A DNA stretch of 42,347 bases from Novosphingobium sp. GTDB taxonomy: Bacteria > Pseudomonadota > Alphaproteobacteria > Sphingomonadales > Sphingomonadaceae. The translations under genes were made by a program, and so were the position numbers. The stretch covers positions 1 through 42,347 of the forward strand of contig NZ_JAUYRV010000003.1 of NCBI RefSeq assembly GCF_030696665.1, given 5' to 3'. The notes beneath the pieces are model-generated. The model was given only the letters and a program-made list of their open reading frames with translations, was not told where the DNA came from and searched no databases. Positions 7,548 to 16,027 of the stretch are shown here, one piece after another. The stretch's first letter is position 1; each line of letters opens with the position of its first letter.

Positions 7548-8462
7548 CTATGAGCGCGGTTCGGCCATCCGCACAAGATCGGCCAGCAAGCGCGTGGTTG
7601 GCACTTCTACGCCCGCTTGCGCTGCGAACTTTTCTATCGCGCCGTTGATCGATTCGATCTCGGTCGGGCGACCGGCAATGCGGTCTTGCAGCATTGAGGG
7701 TTTGTGGGTGCGGTGGTTGGCGAGCGCGAAGTCGGTCTTGGCCATCAGGCGGGCGCGGTCCATCGGGATGCCAAGGGCGGCGGCGGTGGCGATGGTTTCG
7801 TCGAGCACTTGCTGCGCGATACGGCGGCCCTCCGCGCAGTCCAGCCCGCCGACCGGGAGGCCGGTGATGGTCGAGAGCGAATTCAACGCGGCGTTGAAGG
7901 CGACCTTTTCCCACACGGCGGATTGCACATTGGCATCGGCGGCGGCGTTGAGATGGCCTGCGTTGAGCAATGCTACCACCGCATCGGCATGGGCGTGCGC
8001 GTCTGTGTTGATACCGCCCAGCCAGATGTGGCCCTGCCCGTGCGAGGCGACTGCGTTCGGTCCTTCAAGGTCCGCCGGAAAATCCGTGACACCCCATAGA
8101 ATACGCTTCTTTTCAAACACATCGGCAATAGCTTCGACATTGCCAAGGCCGTTCTGCAAGGTCAGCGCGAGGCAGCGCCCGTCATCCAGATGCGCGACCG
8201 AACGGATCGCGGCGGCGCTTTGCATGCCCTTGGTCATCAGGATCACCAGATCGACTGGACCTGTCACATCAGCAGCCAGCGCTGCGCCCACTTTTGCGAT
8301 GTGATGCCCGGCATCGTCATGCAGGTTGATGCCCTCACGCCCGATCAGGTCCAGCCGCTGTGCGCTGACATCGACAACGGTCACATCCTGTCCGCCCAAC
8401 GCCAGCCGCGCGGCAAACAGGCAGCCCATCGCTCCGGCACCAACAACCACCACTTTGCCCAT
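7548..8462 (-). CDS. panE: Ketopantoate reductase family protein (PanE/ApbA-like)
   Basis: The 304-residue protein has the Rossmann motif GAGAMG (8-13) and the PanE catalytic set: Lys186 with Asn190 and Asn194 in WEKVAFNAALN, and Glu268 in PTEIESING. The family reduces 2-dehydropantoate to pantoate with NADPH in the cytoplasm, for pantothenate and CoA synthesis; relatives in catabolic clusters reduce other 2-oxo acids. Its place beside a LysR gene and a benzoylformate decarboxylase leaves open whether it is the housekeeping enzyme. It starts 68 bases from the end of the LysR gene on the same strand. Its last codons (EPRS and stop) are partly duplicated in the att region to the left. Confidence 0.85.
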   Translation of the reverse strand: MGKVVVVGAGAMGCLFAARLALGGQDVTVVDVSAQRLDLIGREGINLHDDAGHHIAKVGAALAADVTGPVDLVILMTKGMQSAAAIRSVAHLDDGRCLALTLQNGLGNVEAIADVFEKKRILWGVTDFPADLEGPNAVASHGQGHIWLGGINTDAHAHADAVVALLNAGHLNAAADANVQSAVWEKVAFNAALNSLSTITGLPVGGLDCAEGRRIAQQVLDETIATAAALGIPMDRARLMAKTDFALANHRTHKPSMLQDRIAGRPTEIESINGAIEKFAAQAGVEVPTTRLLADLVRMAEPRS

Positions 8463-8530
8463 GTCTCAAAGCCCTCTCACGTGTGTGCGCGAGTGTCCTT
8501 GCGATTCGCAGCAGCCGTCAACAGCCGGAT

Positions 8531-9427
8531 TTAGGGGGCCGATTGCAGCGGGAAATAATCGAGGAACTGGCGCGCCGCGCGGGGCAGCAGGCCCGACCGC
8601 CTGCGGTAGAGCAGGAACCTGCGCGTGCGCTCCATCGCAGGAACATCCAGCCTGCGCATGGTGGCGTTGGCGAGGTGCGCGGCCAGCAGCGGTTCGGGCA
8701 GCCAGCACAGCAGATTGCTGCTGGCACTCACGGCGATCATGGTTTCCACCGATGACGCTTCCACCGCAACGGAGGGCGACGGCAGGCCCAGCCCCGCACA
8801 GATCGTGTCGAACTGGATGCGCGGGGTCATTGCCCGGCCCGGCATGACCCAGCCTTGGGTGGCCAGTTGCTCCAAAGCGGGCTGATGCGGCAAGGGGTTC
8901 GTCCGCGCGCAGAACACCGCGAAACCGTCGGTGTAATCGCATGTGCCGATCAGCTCGACGCCTGCCGGATCAAGTTCGCTGGCGGTCACGGCAAGGTCTA
9001 TCCGCCGCCCGACCAGCGCATCGCCGAGTTCACCGTCCACCGCCTCTATCGCTTCGGCGGTCAATTGCGGGAAGTCCTGCAGCAACCGGCCGAGCGACTG
9101 CGCGACCAGAGTTCGCATCACGGCGGCAACCGCCCCGATCCGCACTGTTCCCCGGCGAAGCCCCCGCAAGGCATCAAGTTCAGCGCGGGCGGCGAGCATT
9201 TCGGATTGGAGCAGCCGCGCGTGCGGCAGCAGCGCCTCGCCCGCCACGGTCAGTGTCATGCCCTTGCTCTGGCGTTCGAACAAGGGATGACCGAGGCCCT
9301 GCTCCATGCGCTGGATCACCCGGCTGAGCGAGGGTTGGGTAAGGTGCACCAGCGCGGCGGCGCGGCCAAGGCTGCCGGTTTCCGCCACGGCCAGGAAAGC
9401 GCGCAACTGACGTTGATCCAGGTCCAT
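8531..9427 (-). CDS. LysR-type transcriptional regulator
   Basis: The 298-residue protein has the LysR winged helix-turn-helix at the N-terminus (about 4-62: QLRAFLAVAETGSLGRAAA, then TQPSLSRVIQRMEQ) and an effector-binding domain from about 92. It is divergent from the benzoylformate decarboxylase/Rieske operon, the usual layout for a LysR protein that controls its neighbour with a pathway intermediate as signal, so an aromatic 2-oxo acid or benzoate-like compound is a reasonable but unproven effector. Start codon at 9427 overlaps a copy of ATGCAAT that recurs 30 bases away within a palindrome. Confidence 0.92.
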   Translation of the reverse strand: MDLDQRQLRAFLAVAETGSLGRAAALVHLTQPSLSRVIQRMEQGLGHPLFERQSKGMTLTVAGEALLPHARLLQSEMLAARAELDALRGLRRGTVRIGAVAAVMRTLVAQSLGRLLQDFPQLTAEAIEAVDGELGDALVGRRIDLAVTASELDPAGVELIGTCDYTDGFAVFCARTNPLPHQPALEQLATQGWVMPGRAMTPRIQFDTICAGLGLPSPSVAVEASSVETMIAVSASSNLLCWLPEPLLAAHLANATMRRLDVPAMERTRRFLLYRRRSGLLPRAARQFLDYFPLQSAP

Positions 9428-9455
9428 GCAATATCTGTATGACTTTCAGCCAAAT

Positions 9456-9467
9456 ATGCAATTGCAT
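9456..9467. promoter_or_regulatory. Palindrome in the divergent lysR/mdlC promoter
   Basis: ATGCAATTGCAT is a perfect 12-base palindrome between the divergent LysR gene and the decarboxylase operon. ATGCAAT occurs again at 9426-9432, over the LysR start codon, exactly 30 bases away (about three helical turns). This fits a recognition site plus a second contact for a LysR tetramer, although the usual T-N11-A form is not evident. The role is inferred from position. Confidence 0.45.
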
Positions 9468-9533
9468 CTATCGCGCTCGAACAACACACTGCGGACCACA
9501 AGCCGAAATCGGCGCGAACACCTGGGAGACTTT

Positions 9534-11093
9534 ATGCCGACCGTCCGCCACGCCACCGTTGCGCTGCTGCGCGAGCTGGGCATGACCACGATCTTCGGCA
9601 ATCCGGGATCGACCGAACTGCCCATGTTCCGGGATTTTCCTGATGACTTCCGCTATGTGATGGGGCTTCACGAATCCGTCGTGCTGGGCATGGCCGATGG
9701 CTTTGCCCAAGGGACGCGCAACGCCGCGCTGGTCAATCTGCACAGCTCTGCGGGGACGGGCCATGCGCTGGGCAACCTTTTCACCGCGTGGAAGAACCAG
9801 ACGCCGCTGGTGGTAACCGCCGGACAGCAGGCGCGATCGATCCTGCCCTATGAGCCGTTCCTGTTTGCCGAGCGACCCACCGAATTTCCCCGGCCATTCG
9901 TGAAGTGGGCTTGCGAACCGGCGCGCGCGCAGGACGTGCCAGCCGCTATCGAGCGTGCCTATCACGTGGCGATGGAGCCGCCTTATGGTCCCACGTTCGT
10001 CTCCATCCCCATCGATGATTGGGACCAGCCGTGCGATCCGCACCCCGCGCGGCGCATCCATGCGCGGCGTGTGCCCGAGCGCGCCGCTATTGACGAATGC
10101 GGCGCGGCGCTGGCCAAGGCGCGTGCGCCCGCGCTGGTCGTCGGCGCAGGCGTAGCCCGCGATGGCGCGTGGGATGCGGTGATTGCGCTGGCCGAGCGGC
10201 ACAAGGCAGCGGTGTGGGTCGCGCCAATGTCTGCGCGGTGCAGTTTCCCCGAGGATCACCCGCTGTTCGCCGGGTTCCTGACGGCAGGGCGTGAGGCGAT
10301 TGTCGGCGCGCTTTCAGCCCACGATTTCGTGCTGGCGCTGGGTGGCCCGATGAACCTGTATCACGTGGAAGGCGCAGGCCCGCACATGCCGGAGGGTGCC
10401 GAAGTCTGGCTGATCGGCGACAATCATGTCCACGCTGCATGGGCACCGGCAGGCACGGCCATCGTCGCGAATTGCGATGCTGCACTGGCGATGCTGCTGG
10501 AAGGTCCGGCCCCGGCGATGGAGCGTGCCTCACCCGCGCCCTGCCCGCGTCCGGCACGCTTGGACGGCAGCGTGATGACAGACCGCTATGTGCTCCAACA
10601 GATCGCATCGCTGCGCCCGCATGGCGCGATCATAGTGGAAGAAGCGCCTTCCAGCCGGGGACCGATGCACGACCATCTGCCCATCGTGGGGCGTGATACG
10701 TTCTATACCACGGCCAGCGGTGGGCTGGGGCATGGCCTGCCCGCAGCGGTCGGCATGGCGCTGGCGCGGCGCGACGAAAAGGTGGTGGCGGTGCTGGGCG
10801 ATGGTTCGGCGATGTATGCCATTCAGGGCCTGCACGCGGCGGCGCAACTGGGGCTGCCGATCAGCTTCGTGATCCTGAAGAACGGGCGATATGAAGCGCT
10901 GCACAGCTTCGGACGGCACTTCGGGATGCAGAGCCTTGTTGGCACGCAGTTCCCCGAACTCGATTTCTGCGCGCTGGCGCAAGGGCATGGCGTGGTTTCG
11001 CGCCGGGCGGAGGACGCCGCCACGCTTGATGCGGCGCTGCAATGGTCCTTCGCGGCTGACGGACCGACTCTGGTGGAGGCAGTGGTAGCATGA
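9534..11093 (+). CDS. mdlC: Benzoylformate decarboxylase-like ThDP enzyme
   Basis: From the ATG at 9534 the protein has 519 residues. Ser26 (GNPGSTELP), Glu47 (GLHESVV) and His70 (NLHSSAGTGHALG) fall at the same numbers as the active-site residues of Pseudomonas benzoylformate decarboxylase, and His277 stands near the place of its His281. The ThDP motif runs from GDGS (422-425) to Asn450. The expected reaction is decarboxylation of phenylglyoxylate or a substituted relative to the aldehyde, in the cytoplasm. I chose 9534 because GGGAGA precedes it by 5 bases and the family begins there; the frame is open back to 9426. Its stop overlaps the Rieske alpha start by 4 bases. Confidence 0.9.
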   Translation: MPTVRHATVALLRELGMTTIFGNPGSTELPMFRDFPDDFRYVMGLHESVVLGMADGFAQGTRNAALVNLHSSAGTGHALGNLFTAWKNQTPLVVTAGQQARSILPYEPFLFAERPTEFPRPFVKWACEPARAQDVPAAIERAYHVAMEPPYGPTFVSIPIDDWDQPCDPHPARRIHARRVPERAAIDECGAALAKARAPALVVGAGVARDGAWDAVIALAERHKAAVWVAPMSARCSFPEDHPLFAGFLTAGREAIVGALSAHDFVLALGGPMNLYHVEGAGPHMPEGAEVWLIGDNHVHAAWAPAGTAIVANCDAALAMLLEGPAPAMERASPAPCPRPARLDGSVMTDRYVLQQIASLRPHGAIIVEEAPSSRGPMHDHLPIVGRDTFYTTASGGLGHGLPAAVGMALARRDEKVVAVLGDGSAMYAIQGLHAAAQLGLPISFVILKNGRYEALHSFGRHFGMQSLVGTQFPELDFCALAQGHGVVSRRAEDAATLDAALQWSFAADGPTLVEAVVA

Positions 11094-12427
11094 GCATCGA
11101 CACAGCCGCCTATGTCGACGACCGGCCCGACGAGGGCATTTTCCGCGTCAACCGCGCGATCTTTACCGACGAGCAGGTGTTCGAGGCCGAGATGGCGCGG
11201 ATCTTCGAAGGCGGATGGGTGTTCCTCGGGCTGGAAGCGCAGGCCCCCGCTCCACACGACTTCTTCACCACCTTTGCCGGGCGCGTGCCCATTCTAGTGC
11301 AGCGCGACGGCGAAGGGCAGTTGCGCGCTTTCGTCAATTCCTGCCCGCACAAGGGTGCGCGGCTGGCGCAGACGCAATCGGGCAACGCACGGCTGCACGT
11401 GTGCCCCTATCACAGCTGGAGCTTTGACAGTGCGGGCCGCAGCAAGGCGGTGAAATGGCAGAAGGCGGGCTGCTACAGCGCCGCGTTCGACCAGCAAGAC
11501 CACGGGCTGGCCGCCGTTCCTTGCTTTGAAAACTATCGCGGCTTCCTGTTCGGCAGCCTGTCCGCCGATGTACCGTCGCTGGCCGACTATCTGGGCGAGG
11601 CGGCCAAGCTGCTCGATCTGGTGGCCGACCAGAGCGAGGAGGGTGCCGAACTGGTGCCGGGGCAGGTGACGTTCACCTATCAGGCAAACTGGAAACTGCA
11701 GCTGGAGAACTGTTCGGACGCCTATCACTTCACGTCCGCGCACCCTTCGTACATCCGCGTGCTGGAACGGCGACAGCAGGAGACCAGCGGCGAAGTGGTC
11801 GCCTCGGTGTGGGAGAACAGCGACTACTGGAAGGAAGAAACGCAAGGCGTGGGCGGCGGCAGCTATTCGTTCCCCAATGGCCACGTGCTGAACTGGGGCG
11901 TGTTCGGCATTACGCCTGCGATCCCGCTTTATGAAAGCGCCGCCGTGCTGGCGGAGCGGCACGGCGAGGGCAAGCGCGACTGGATGTTCAACATGCGCAA
12001 CCTGACGATCTTTCCCAACCTGCAAGTGGCGGAAAACGCATCGAGCCAGCTGCGCGTGATCCGCCCGATTGGCCCCGGCCTCACCGAAATGCGCACATGG
12101 TGCATTGCACCCAAAGGCGAAAGCGACGCCGCCCGCCGCCAGCGCATCCGGCAGTACGAGGATTTCTTCAATCCCACTGGCATGGCCACGCCTGATGACA
12201 CAGTGAGTTATGAGAACTGCCAGATCGGCTATGCCGGAAGGGTCGATCCGTGGCTGCAAGGCTATGCGCGCGGGATGACCGCATCGGTGGAAGGCGGAAA
12301 CCGCTTTTCCGACCGCATCGGGCTGACGCCTGCGCGCAGCGTGCTGGCGGATTCACAGTTGTGCGACGAAACGCTCTACCATGCTTACTATAGAGCATGG
12401 GCAGAGCGCATGGGAGGCGCTGAGTGA
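11090..12427 (+). CDS. Rieske ring-hydroxylating dioxygenase, alpha subunit (benzoate/anthranilate type)
   Basis: The 445-residue protein has the Rieske [2Fe-2S] ligands Cys85-x-His87 and Cys105-x2-His108, and the mononuclear iron ligands His213 and His218 with the bridging Asp210 in NCSDAYHFTSAH. The third iron ligand is probably the Asp in QYEDFF. Overall it follows BenA/AntA (FRVNRAIFTDEQVFEAEM, FIFEGGW-like opening, YRGFLFGSL), so it should add O2 to an aromatic carboxylate to give a cis-diol or catechol. It overlaps the decarboxylase stop by 4 bases and the beta gene by 1 base, so all three are coupled. No gene for the reductase component lies nearby. Confidence 0.92.
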   Translation: MSIDTAAYVDDRPDEGIFRVNRAIFTDEQVFEAEMARIFEGGWVFLGLEAQAPAPHDFFTTFAGRVPILVQRDGEGQLRAFVNSCPHKGARLAQTQSGNARLHVCPYHSWSFDSAGRSKAVKWQKAGCYSAAFDQQDHGLAAVPCFENYRGFLFGSLSADVPSLADYLGEAAKLLDLVADQSEEGAELVPGQVTFTYQANWKLQLENCSDAYHFTSAHPSYIRVLERRQQETSGEVVASVWENSDYWKEETQGVGGGSYSFPNGHVLNWGVFGITPAIPLYESAAVLAERHGEGKRDWMFNMRNLTIFPNLQVAENASSQLRVIRPIGPGLTEMRTWCIAPKGESDAARRQRIRQYEDFFNPTGMATPDDTVSYENCQIGYAGRVDPWLQGYARGMTASVEGGNRFSDRIGLTPARSVLADSQLCDETLYHAYYRAWAERMGGAE

Positions 12428-12924
12428 TGGCTACATTGACCCGCTCCCAAGCCGAGGAACTGCTGTTCCGCGAGGCGCTGCTGATCGATACGCGCCGCTA
12501 TGACGAATGGCTGGCGATGTTCACGCCCGACATCGAATTCTGGATGCCCGCGTGGCGCAATGAAACCGAGACGACCACCGACCCGGACCGCGAGCTTTCG
12601 CTCATCTACTACAAGGGCCGCCGCAATCTGGAGGACCGGGTGATGCGGCTGACGTCCGGCCTGTCTACCGCTTCCTCCCCACCGCCGCGCGTGGTGCATG
12701 TTATCAGCAATGTGCTGCTGACGGCGGGCGATGCGGACACGGCAGAGGTGAGTGCGGTGTTCACCTGCCACCGCTTCGATGTGCGGATGAACCGGACGGA
12801 ATGCTTCTTCGGGCGCTATGAATACGCGCTTCGGCGTGAGAGCGAGGCATGGCTGATCGTGCGCAAGAAGATCGTGCTGCTCAATGACGTGATCCCCACG
12901 GTGGTGGACATTACATCGATCTGA
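12427..12924 (+). CDS. Ring-hydroxylating dioxygenase, beta subunit
   Basis: The 165-residue protein resembles BenB/AntB throughout: an N-terminal LLFREALLIDTRRYDEWL, then FWMPAW, ELSLIYYKGRRNLEDRV and a C-terminal VLLNDVIPTVVDI. Small subunits of this kind have a cystatin/NTF2-like fold and build the alpha3beta3 core without a redox centre. The ATG at 12427 overlaps the alpha stop (TGATG); a GTG one codon earlier is possible. Co-translation with alpha gives matched amounts. Confidence 0.92.
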   Translation: MATLTRSQAEELLFREALLIDTRRYDEWLAMFTPDIEFWMPAWRNETETTTDPDRELSLIYYKGRRNLEDRVMRLTSGLSTASSPPPRVVHVISNVLLTAGDADTAEVSAVFTCHRFDVRMNRTECFFGRYEYALRRESEAWLIVRKKIVLLNDVIPTVVDITSI

Positions 12925-12939
12925 AGGCACGGGTTGCGT

Positions 12940-13548
12940 ATGAAACTCCCCGTCTTTCATGCTGCAATCGCCGCTGCCCTGCTGACCTTCGCGCCCCCTG
13001 CCATCGCGCGCGAAACCGCGTTCCCGGCAATGTCGGAAGAGGCGCTCGCACCCAAGACGACGCCCAAGGGCTATGACGTGACGGTCATCGTCTTTTCTGA
13101 TTATGGCTGCCCCTATTGCAAGAAGCTGCACGGCACGCTGGCGCAATTGCTGGCACGTGATCGCAAGGTGCGGATCGTGTGGCGCGACTGGCCGATCTTT
13201 GGCGAGGCCTCGCTGCTGGCCGCCCGCGCGGCCATTGCCAGCCAGTGGCAGGGCAAACACGCCGCGTTTAACGCCGCGATGTTTGCGCAGCCTGGGCGCG
13301 TAACCGAAGCCTCTGTGCAGGCCGCTGCGAAGGCGGCGGGCGTAGACTGGGCACGGTTGCAGCAGGACATGAAGGCGCGCGCCAAGGAGATCGACACGGT
13401 GATCGGCCGCAGCAATGCCGGGGCCAAGGCGCTCGAGTTTCATGGAACGCCGGGGCTGCTGATTGGCAACGCGCGTTTCGGCGGTGCCGCGTCGCTCACC
13501 CAGTTGATGGAAGCAGTGGCGCAGGCCCGAAAGAGCGGCTTGGGCTGA
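12940..13548 (+). CDS. DsbA-family thioredoxin-like protein, exported
   Basis: About 202 residues with a signal peptide (MKLPVFHAAIAAALLTFAPPAIA, then RE) and a thioredoxin fold with CPYC in DYGCPYCKKLH, followed by the DsbA-type helical insert and a cis-Pro segment HGTPGLLIG. It should act in the periplasm as a thiol oxidoreductase or thiol-based carrier. A TTG at 12934 sits better behind GAAGG (12923-12927) than the ATG at 12940, so the start may be two codons earlier. It follows the dioxygenase beta gene by only 15 bases and may be read through, although the function seems unrelated. An exported catalase-peroxidase follows, which suggests a shared oxidative setting. Confidence 0.85.
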   Translation: MKLPVFHAAIAAALLTFAPPAIARETAFPAMSEEALAPKTTPKGYDVTVIVFSDYGCPYCKKLHGTLAQLLARDRKVRIVWRDWPIFGEASLLAARAAIASQWQGKHAAFNAAMFAQPGRVTEASVQAAAKAAGVDWARLQQDMKARAKEIDTVIGRSNAGAKALEFHGTPGLLIGNARFGGAASLTQLMEAVAQARKSGLG

Positions 13549-13715
13549 CACCGGATGCTGCGCTGCAATATCGGGTTTATTGCTGAATTGCGGCACATTC
13601 AGCGGTTTTGTCGATAACTGTGATGAGGCAAACCCGTTGGGCAGCCTTTCCGAACTGACATATCCCTCCTCCCAGCCCGCGTTCATGCGTGGGAAAAACA
13701 GGAGGAGAGTCAGCC

Positions 13716-15953
13716 ATGACAATCAGGAAATTCACTTTGGCCGCCTTGCTGGCCGCCGGTTCCGTGCTGGCGTTGACCGGTGCTGCCCATGCGCAGGACG
13801 GCGGGGCATCGCCGGTCATTTCAGAAGGCACTGCGACCAAGGAATGGTGGCCCAAGAGCGTAGACCTTACCGCGCTTCGCCAGAACGAGGCCGTCAACGC
13901 CAATCCATATGGCCCGGATTTTGATTACGCCAAGGAGTTCACCTCGCTCGATCTTGATGCGGTGAAGGCCGACATCCGCCAGACACTGAAAACGTCGCAG
14001 CCGTGGTGGCCGGCGGACTATGGCCACTATGGCCCGTTCTTCATCCGCATGGCGTGGCACAGCGCAGGCACCTATCGCACCGCTGACGGGCGTGGCGGGT
14101 CTGACGGCGGCGAGCAGCGCTTTGAACCGCTCAATTCGTGGCCCGACAACGTCAGCCTCGACAAGGCGCGCCGCCTCGTCTGGCCGATCAAGCAGAAGTA
14201 TGGCCGTAAGCTTTCGTGGGGCGATCTGATGGTGCTTTCAGGCACGGTCGCCATGGAAGACATGGGCTTCAAGACGCTGGGCTTTGCCGGTGGCCGCGTG
14301 GATGCATGGCAGCCGGATCTGGTGTTCTGGGGACCAGAAACCAAGATGCTGGACGACAAGCGTCGTGACGGCAAAGGCAACCTGAAGGGACCGCTGGGCG
14401 CAACGCAGATGGGCCTGATCTATGTGAACCCCGAAGGCCCGGGCGGCGTGCCCGATCCACTGGCCGCCGCCAATGACATCCGCCGCGCGTTCGGCGCGAT
14501 GGCGATGAACGACGAGGAAACCGCCGCGCTGATTGTGGGCGGTCACACCTTTGGCAAGGCGCACGGCGCGCACAAGCCAGAGGAATGCGTGGCGGGCGAT
14601 CCGGGCATGGGCAAGATCGAACAGCAGGGCATGGGCTGGGCCAACAAGTGCGGCAAGGGCAATGCCGAGGACACCGTTTCGAGCGGCCTTGAAGGCGCAT
14701 GGTCGGCCAATCCGATTGCATGGAGCAGCCAGTATCTGGACAACCTCTACGGCTTCGAATGGGTAAAGACGAAAAGCCCGGCAGGCGCAACGCAGTGGAT
14801 TCCCAAAGACCCTGCAGCGGCAACGCTGGTGCCCGACGCCCACCGCGCCGATGTGCGTCACGCACCGATCATGTTCACCACCGACATCGCGATGCGTGAA
14901 GACCCCGGCTTCCGCAAGATCACGATGGCATGGCAGAAGAACCCCGATGCGCTGGCCGATGCCTTTGCCCGCGCATGGTTCAAGCTGACGCACCGCGATA
15001 TGGGTCCGCAGGCGCGCTATCTCGGCAAGGACGCGCCCAAGGTGACGCTGGCATGGCAAGACCCGCTGCCAGCAGCCACCTATGCCCCGGTCGATGCCGG
15101 TGACATTGCGCAGCTGAAAGGCAGCATCCTGTCATCCGGCCTGACCACGGCGGAACTGGTGCGCACGGCATGGGCCTCGGCCTCGTCGTTCCGCGCAACG
15201 GACATGCGCGGCGGTGCCAATGGCGCGCGTCTGCGGCTTGCCCCGCAAAAGGACTGGGCGGTGAACGATCCGGCTGAGGTGGCCAAGGTCACGGCCAAGC
15301 TGGACGCCATTCGCACCACCTTCAACAAGGGCGCCAAGGGCGGCAAGCAGGTGAGCCTCGCCGATCTGATGGTGCTGGGCGGCAATGCGGCCATCGAACA
15401 GGCCGCAAAGGCTGCCGGGCAGGACGTGACCGTGCCGTTCACGCCGGGCCGCGTCGATGCCACGCAAGCACAGACCGACGTGGATTCGTTCAACTTCCTC
15501 CAGCCAAAGGCCGATGCCTTCCGCAACTACTATGCGGCAGATTCGTTCTATGCGCCGGTTGAAGCGATGGTCGACAAGGCCGATCTGCTGGGTCTGACCG
15601 TGCCTGAACTGACCGTGCTGGTGGGCGGCATGCGCACGCTGGGCGCAAATGCCGGTGGTTCGAAGGCCGGCGTATTCACCGACCGTCCGGGCACGCTGAC
15701 CAACGACTTCTTCACCAACCTGCTGTCGATGGACACGGTTTGGGCGAAGGCAGCAACGCCGGGCCTCTATGAAGGCAAGGCGCGCAACGGCGGCGCGGTG
15801 AAGTGGACCGCAACCCCGGTTGACCTCGTGTTCGGTTCCAATTCGGAACTGCGCGCTGTGGCCGAAGTCTATGCCTCAAGCGATGCCAAGGACAAGTTCA
15901 CGGCCGACTTCGTGGCGGCGTGGACCAAAGTGATGAACGCCGACCGCTTCTAA
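13716..15953 (+). CDS. katG: Catalase-peroxidase with signal peptide (periplasmic KatG)
   Basis: The 745-residue protein is full length for the family. It has the distal triad Arg111, Trp114, His115 in [11 protein letters not shown], proximal His277 in [10 protein letters not shown], and the crosslink partners Trp114, Tyr236 in YVNPEG and a Met in MAMND, so both catalase and peroxidase activity are expected. The start at 13716 follows AGGAGGAG by 7 bases. Residues 1-26 form a classical signal peptide ending AHA, so the enzyme is probably exported, unlike most KatG proteins; exported versions such as KatP are known. A strong hairpin follows the stop. No OxyR site was recognised in the 167 bases upstream. 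Confidence 0.95.
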   Translation: MTIRKFTLAALLAAGSVLALTGAAHAQDGGASPVISEGTATKEWWPKSVDLTALRQNEAVNANPYGPDFDYAKEFTSLDLDAVKADIRQTLKTSQPWWPADYGHYGPFFIRMAWHSAGTYRTADGRGGSDGGEQRFEPLNSWPDNVSLDKARRLVWPIKQKYGRKLSWGDLMVLSGTVAMEDMGFKTLGFAGGRVDAWQPDLVFWGPETKMLDDKRRDGKGNLKGPLGATQMGLIYVNPEGPGGVPDPLAAANDIRRAFGAMAMNDEETAALIVGGHTFGKAHGAHKPEECVAGDPGMGKIEQQGMGWANKCGKGNAEDTVSSGLEGAWSANPIAWSSQYLDNLYGFEWVKTKSPAGATQWIPKDPAAATLVPDAHRADVRHAPIMFTTDIAMREDPGFRKITMAWQKNPDALADAFARAWFKLTHRDMGPQARYLGKDAPKVTLAWQDPLPAATYAPVDAGDIAQLKGSILSSGLTTAELVRTAWASASSFRATDMRGGANGARLRLAPQKDWAVNDPAEVAKVTAKLDAIRTTFNKGAKGGKQVSLADLMVLGGNAAIEQAAKAAGQDVTVPFTPGRVDATQAQTDVDSFNFLQPKADAFRNYYAADSFYAPVEAMVDKADLLGLTVPELTVLVGGMRTLGANAGGSKAGVFTDRPGTLTNDFFTNLLSMDTVWAKAATPGLYEGKARNGGAVKWTATPVDLVFGSNSELRAVAEVYASSDAKDKFTADFVAAWTKVMNADRF

Positions 15954-15966
15954 GCGCGCGGCATTC

Positions 15967-16020
15967 CTGTCCGGTGCCTCCGGACAGAGCGGCGGCGGGG
16001 CATTGCTCCGCCGCCGTTTC
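15967..16020 (+). terminator. Double hairpin terminator after katG
   Basis: Two hairpins follow the katG stop. The first pairs CTGTCCGG (15967-15974) with CCGGACAG (15980-15987). The second pairs CGGCGGCGG (15990-15998) with CCGCCGCCG (16008-16016) and is followed by TTTCTATTT, a fair U tract for rightward transcripts. It also separates katG from the convergent nitronate monooxygenase gene. Confidence 0.75.
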
Positions 16021-16027
16021 TATTTCC

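Noticed and set aside
9426..9533. N-terminal extension of the decarboxylase
   Set aside because: The extra 36 residues fall in the divergent promoter; active-site numbering and the ribosome binding site support 9534.
12388..13722. 444-codon open frame on the minus strand
   Set aside because: It runs opposite the dioxygenase beta, DsbA-like and katG starts and resembles no protein; a shadow of GC-rich coding.
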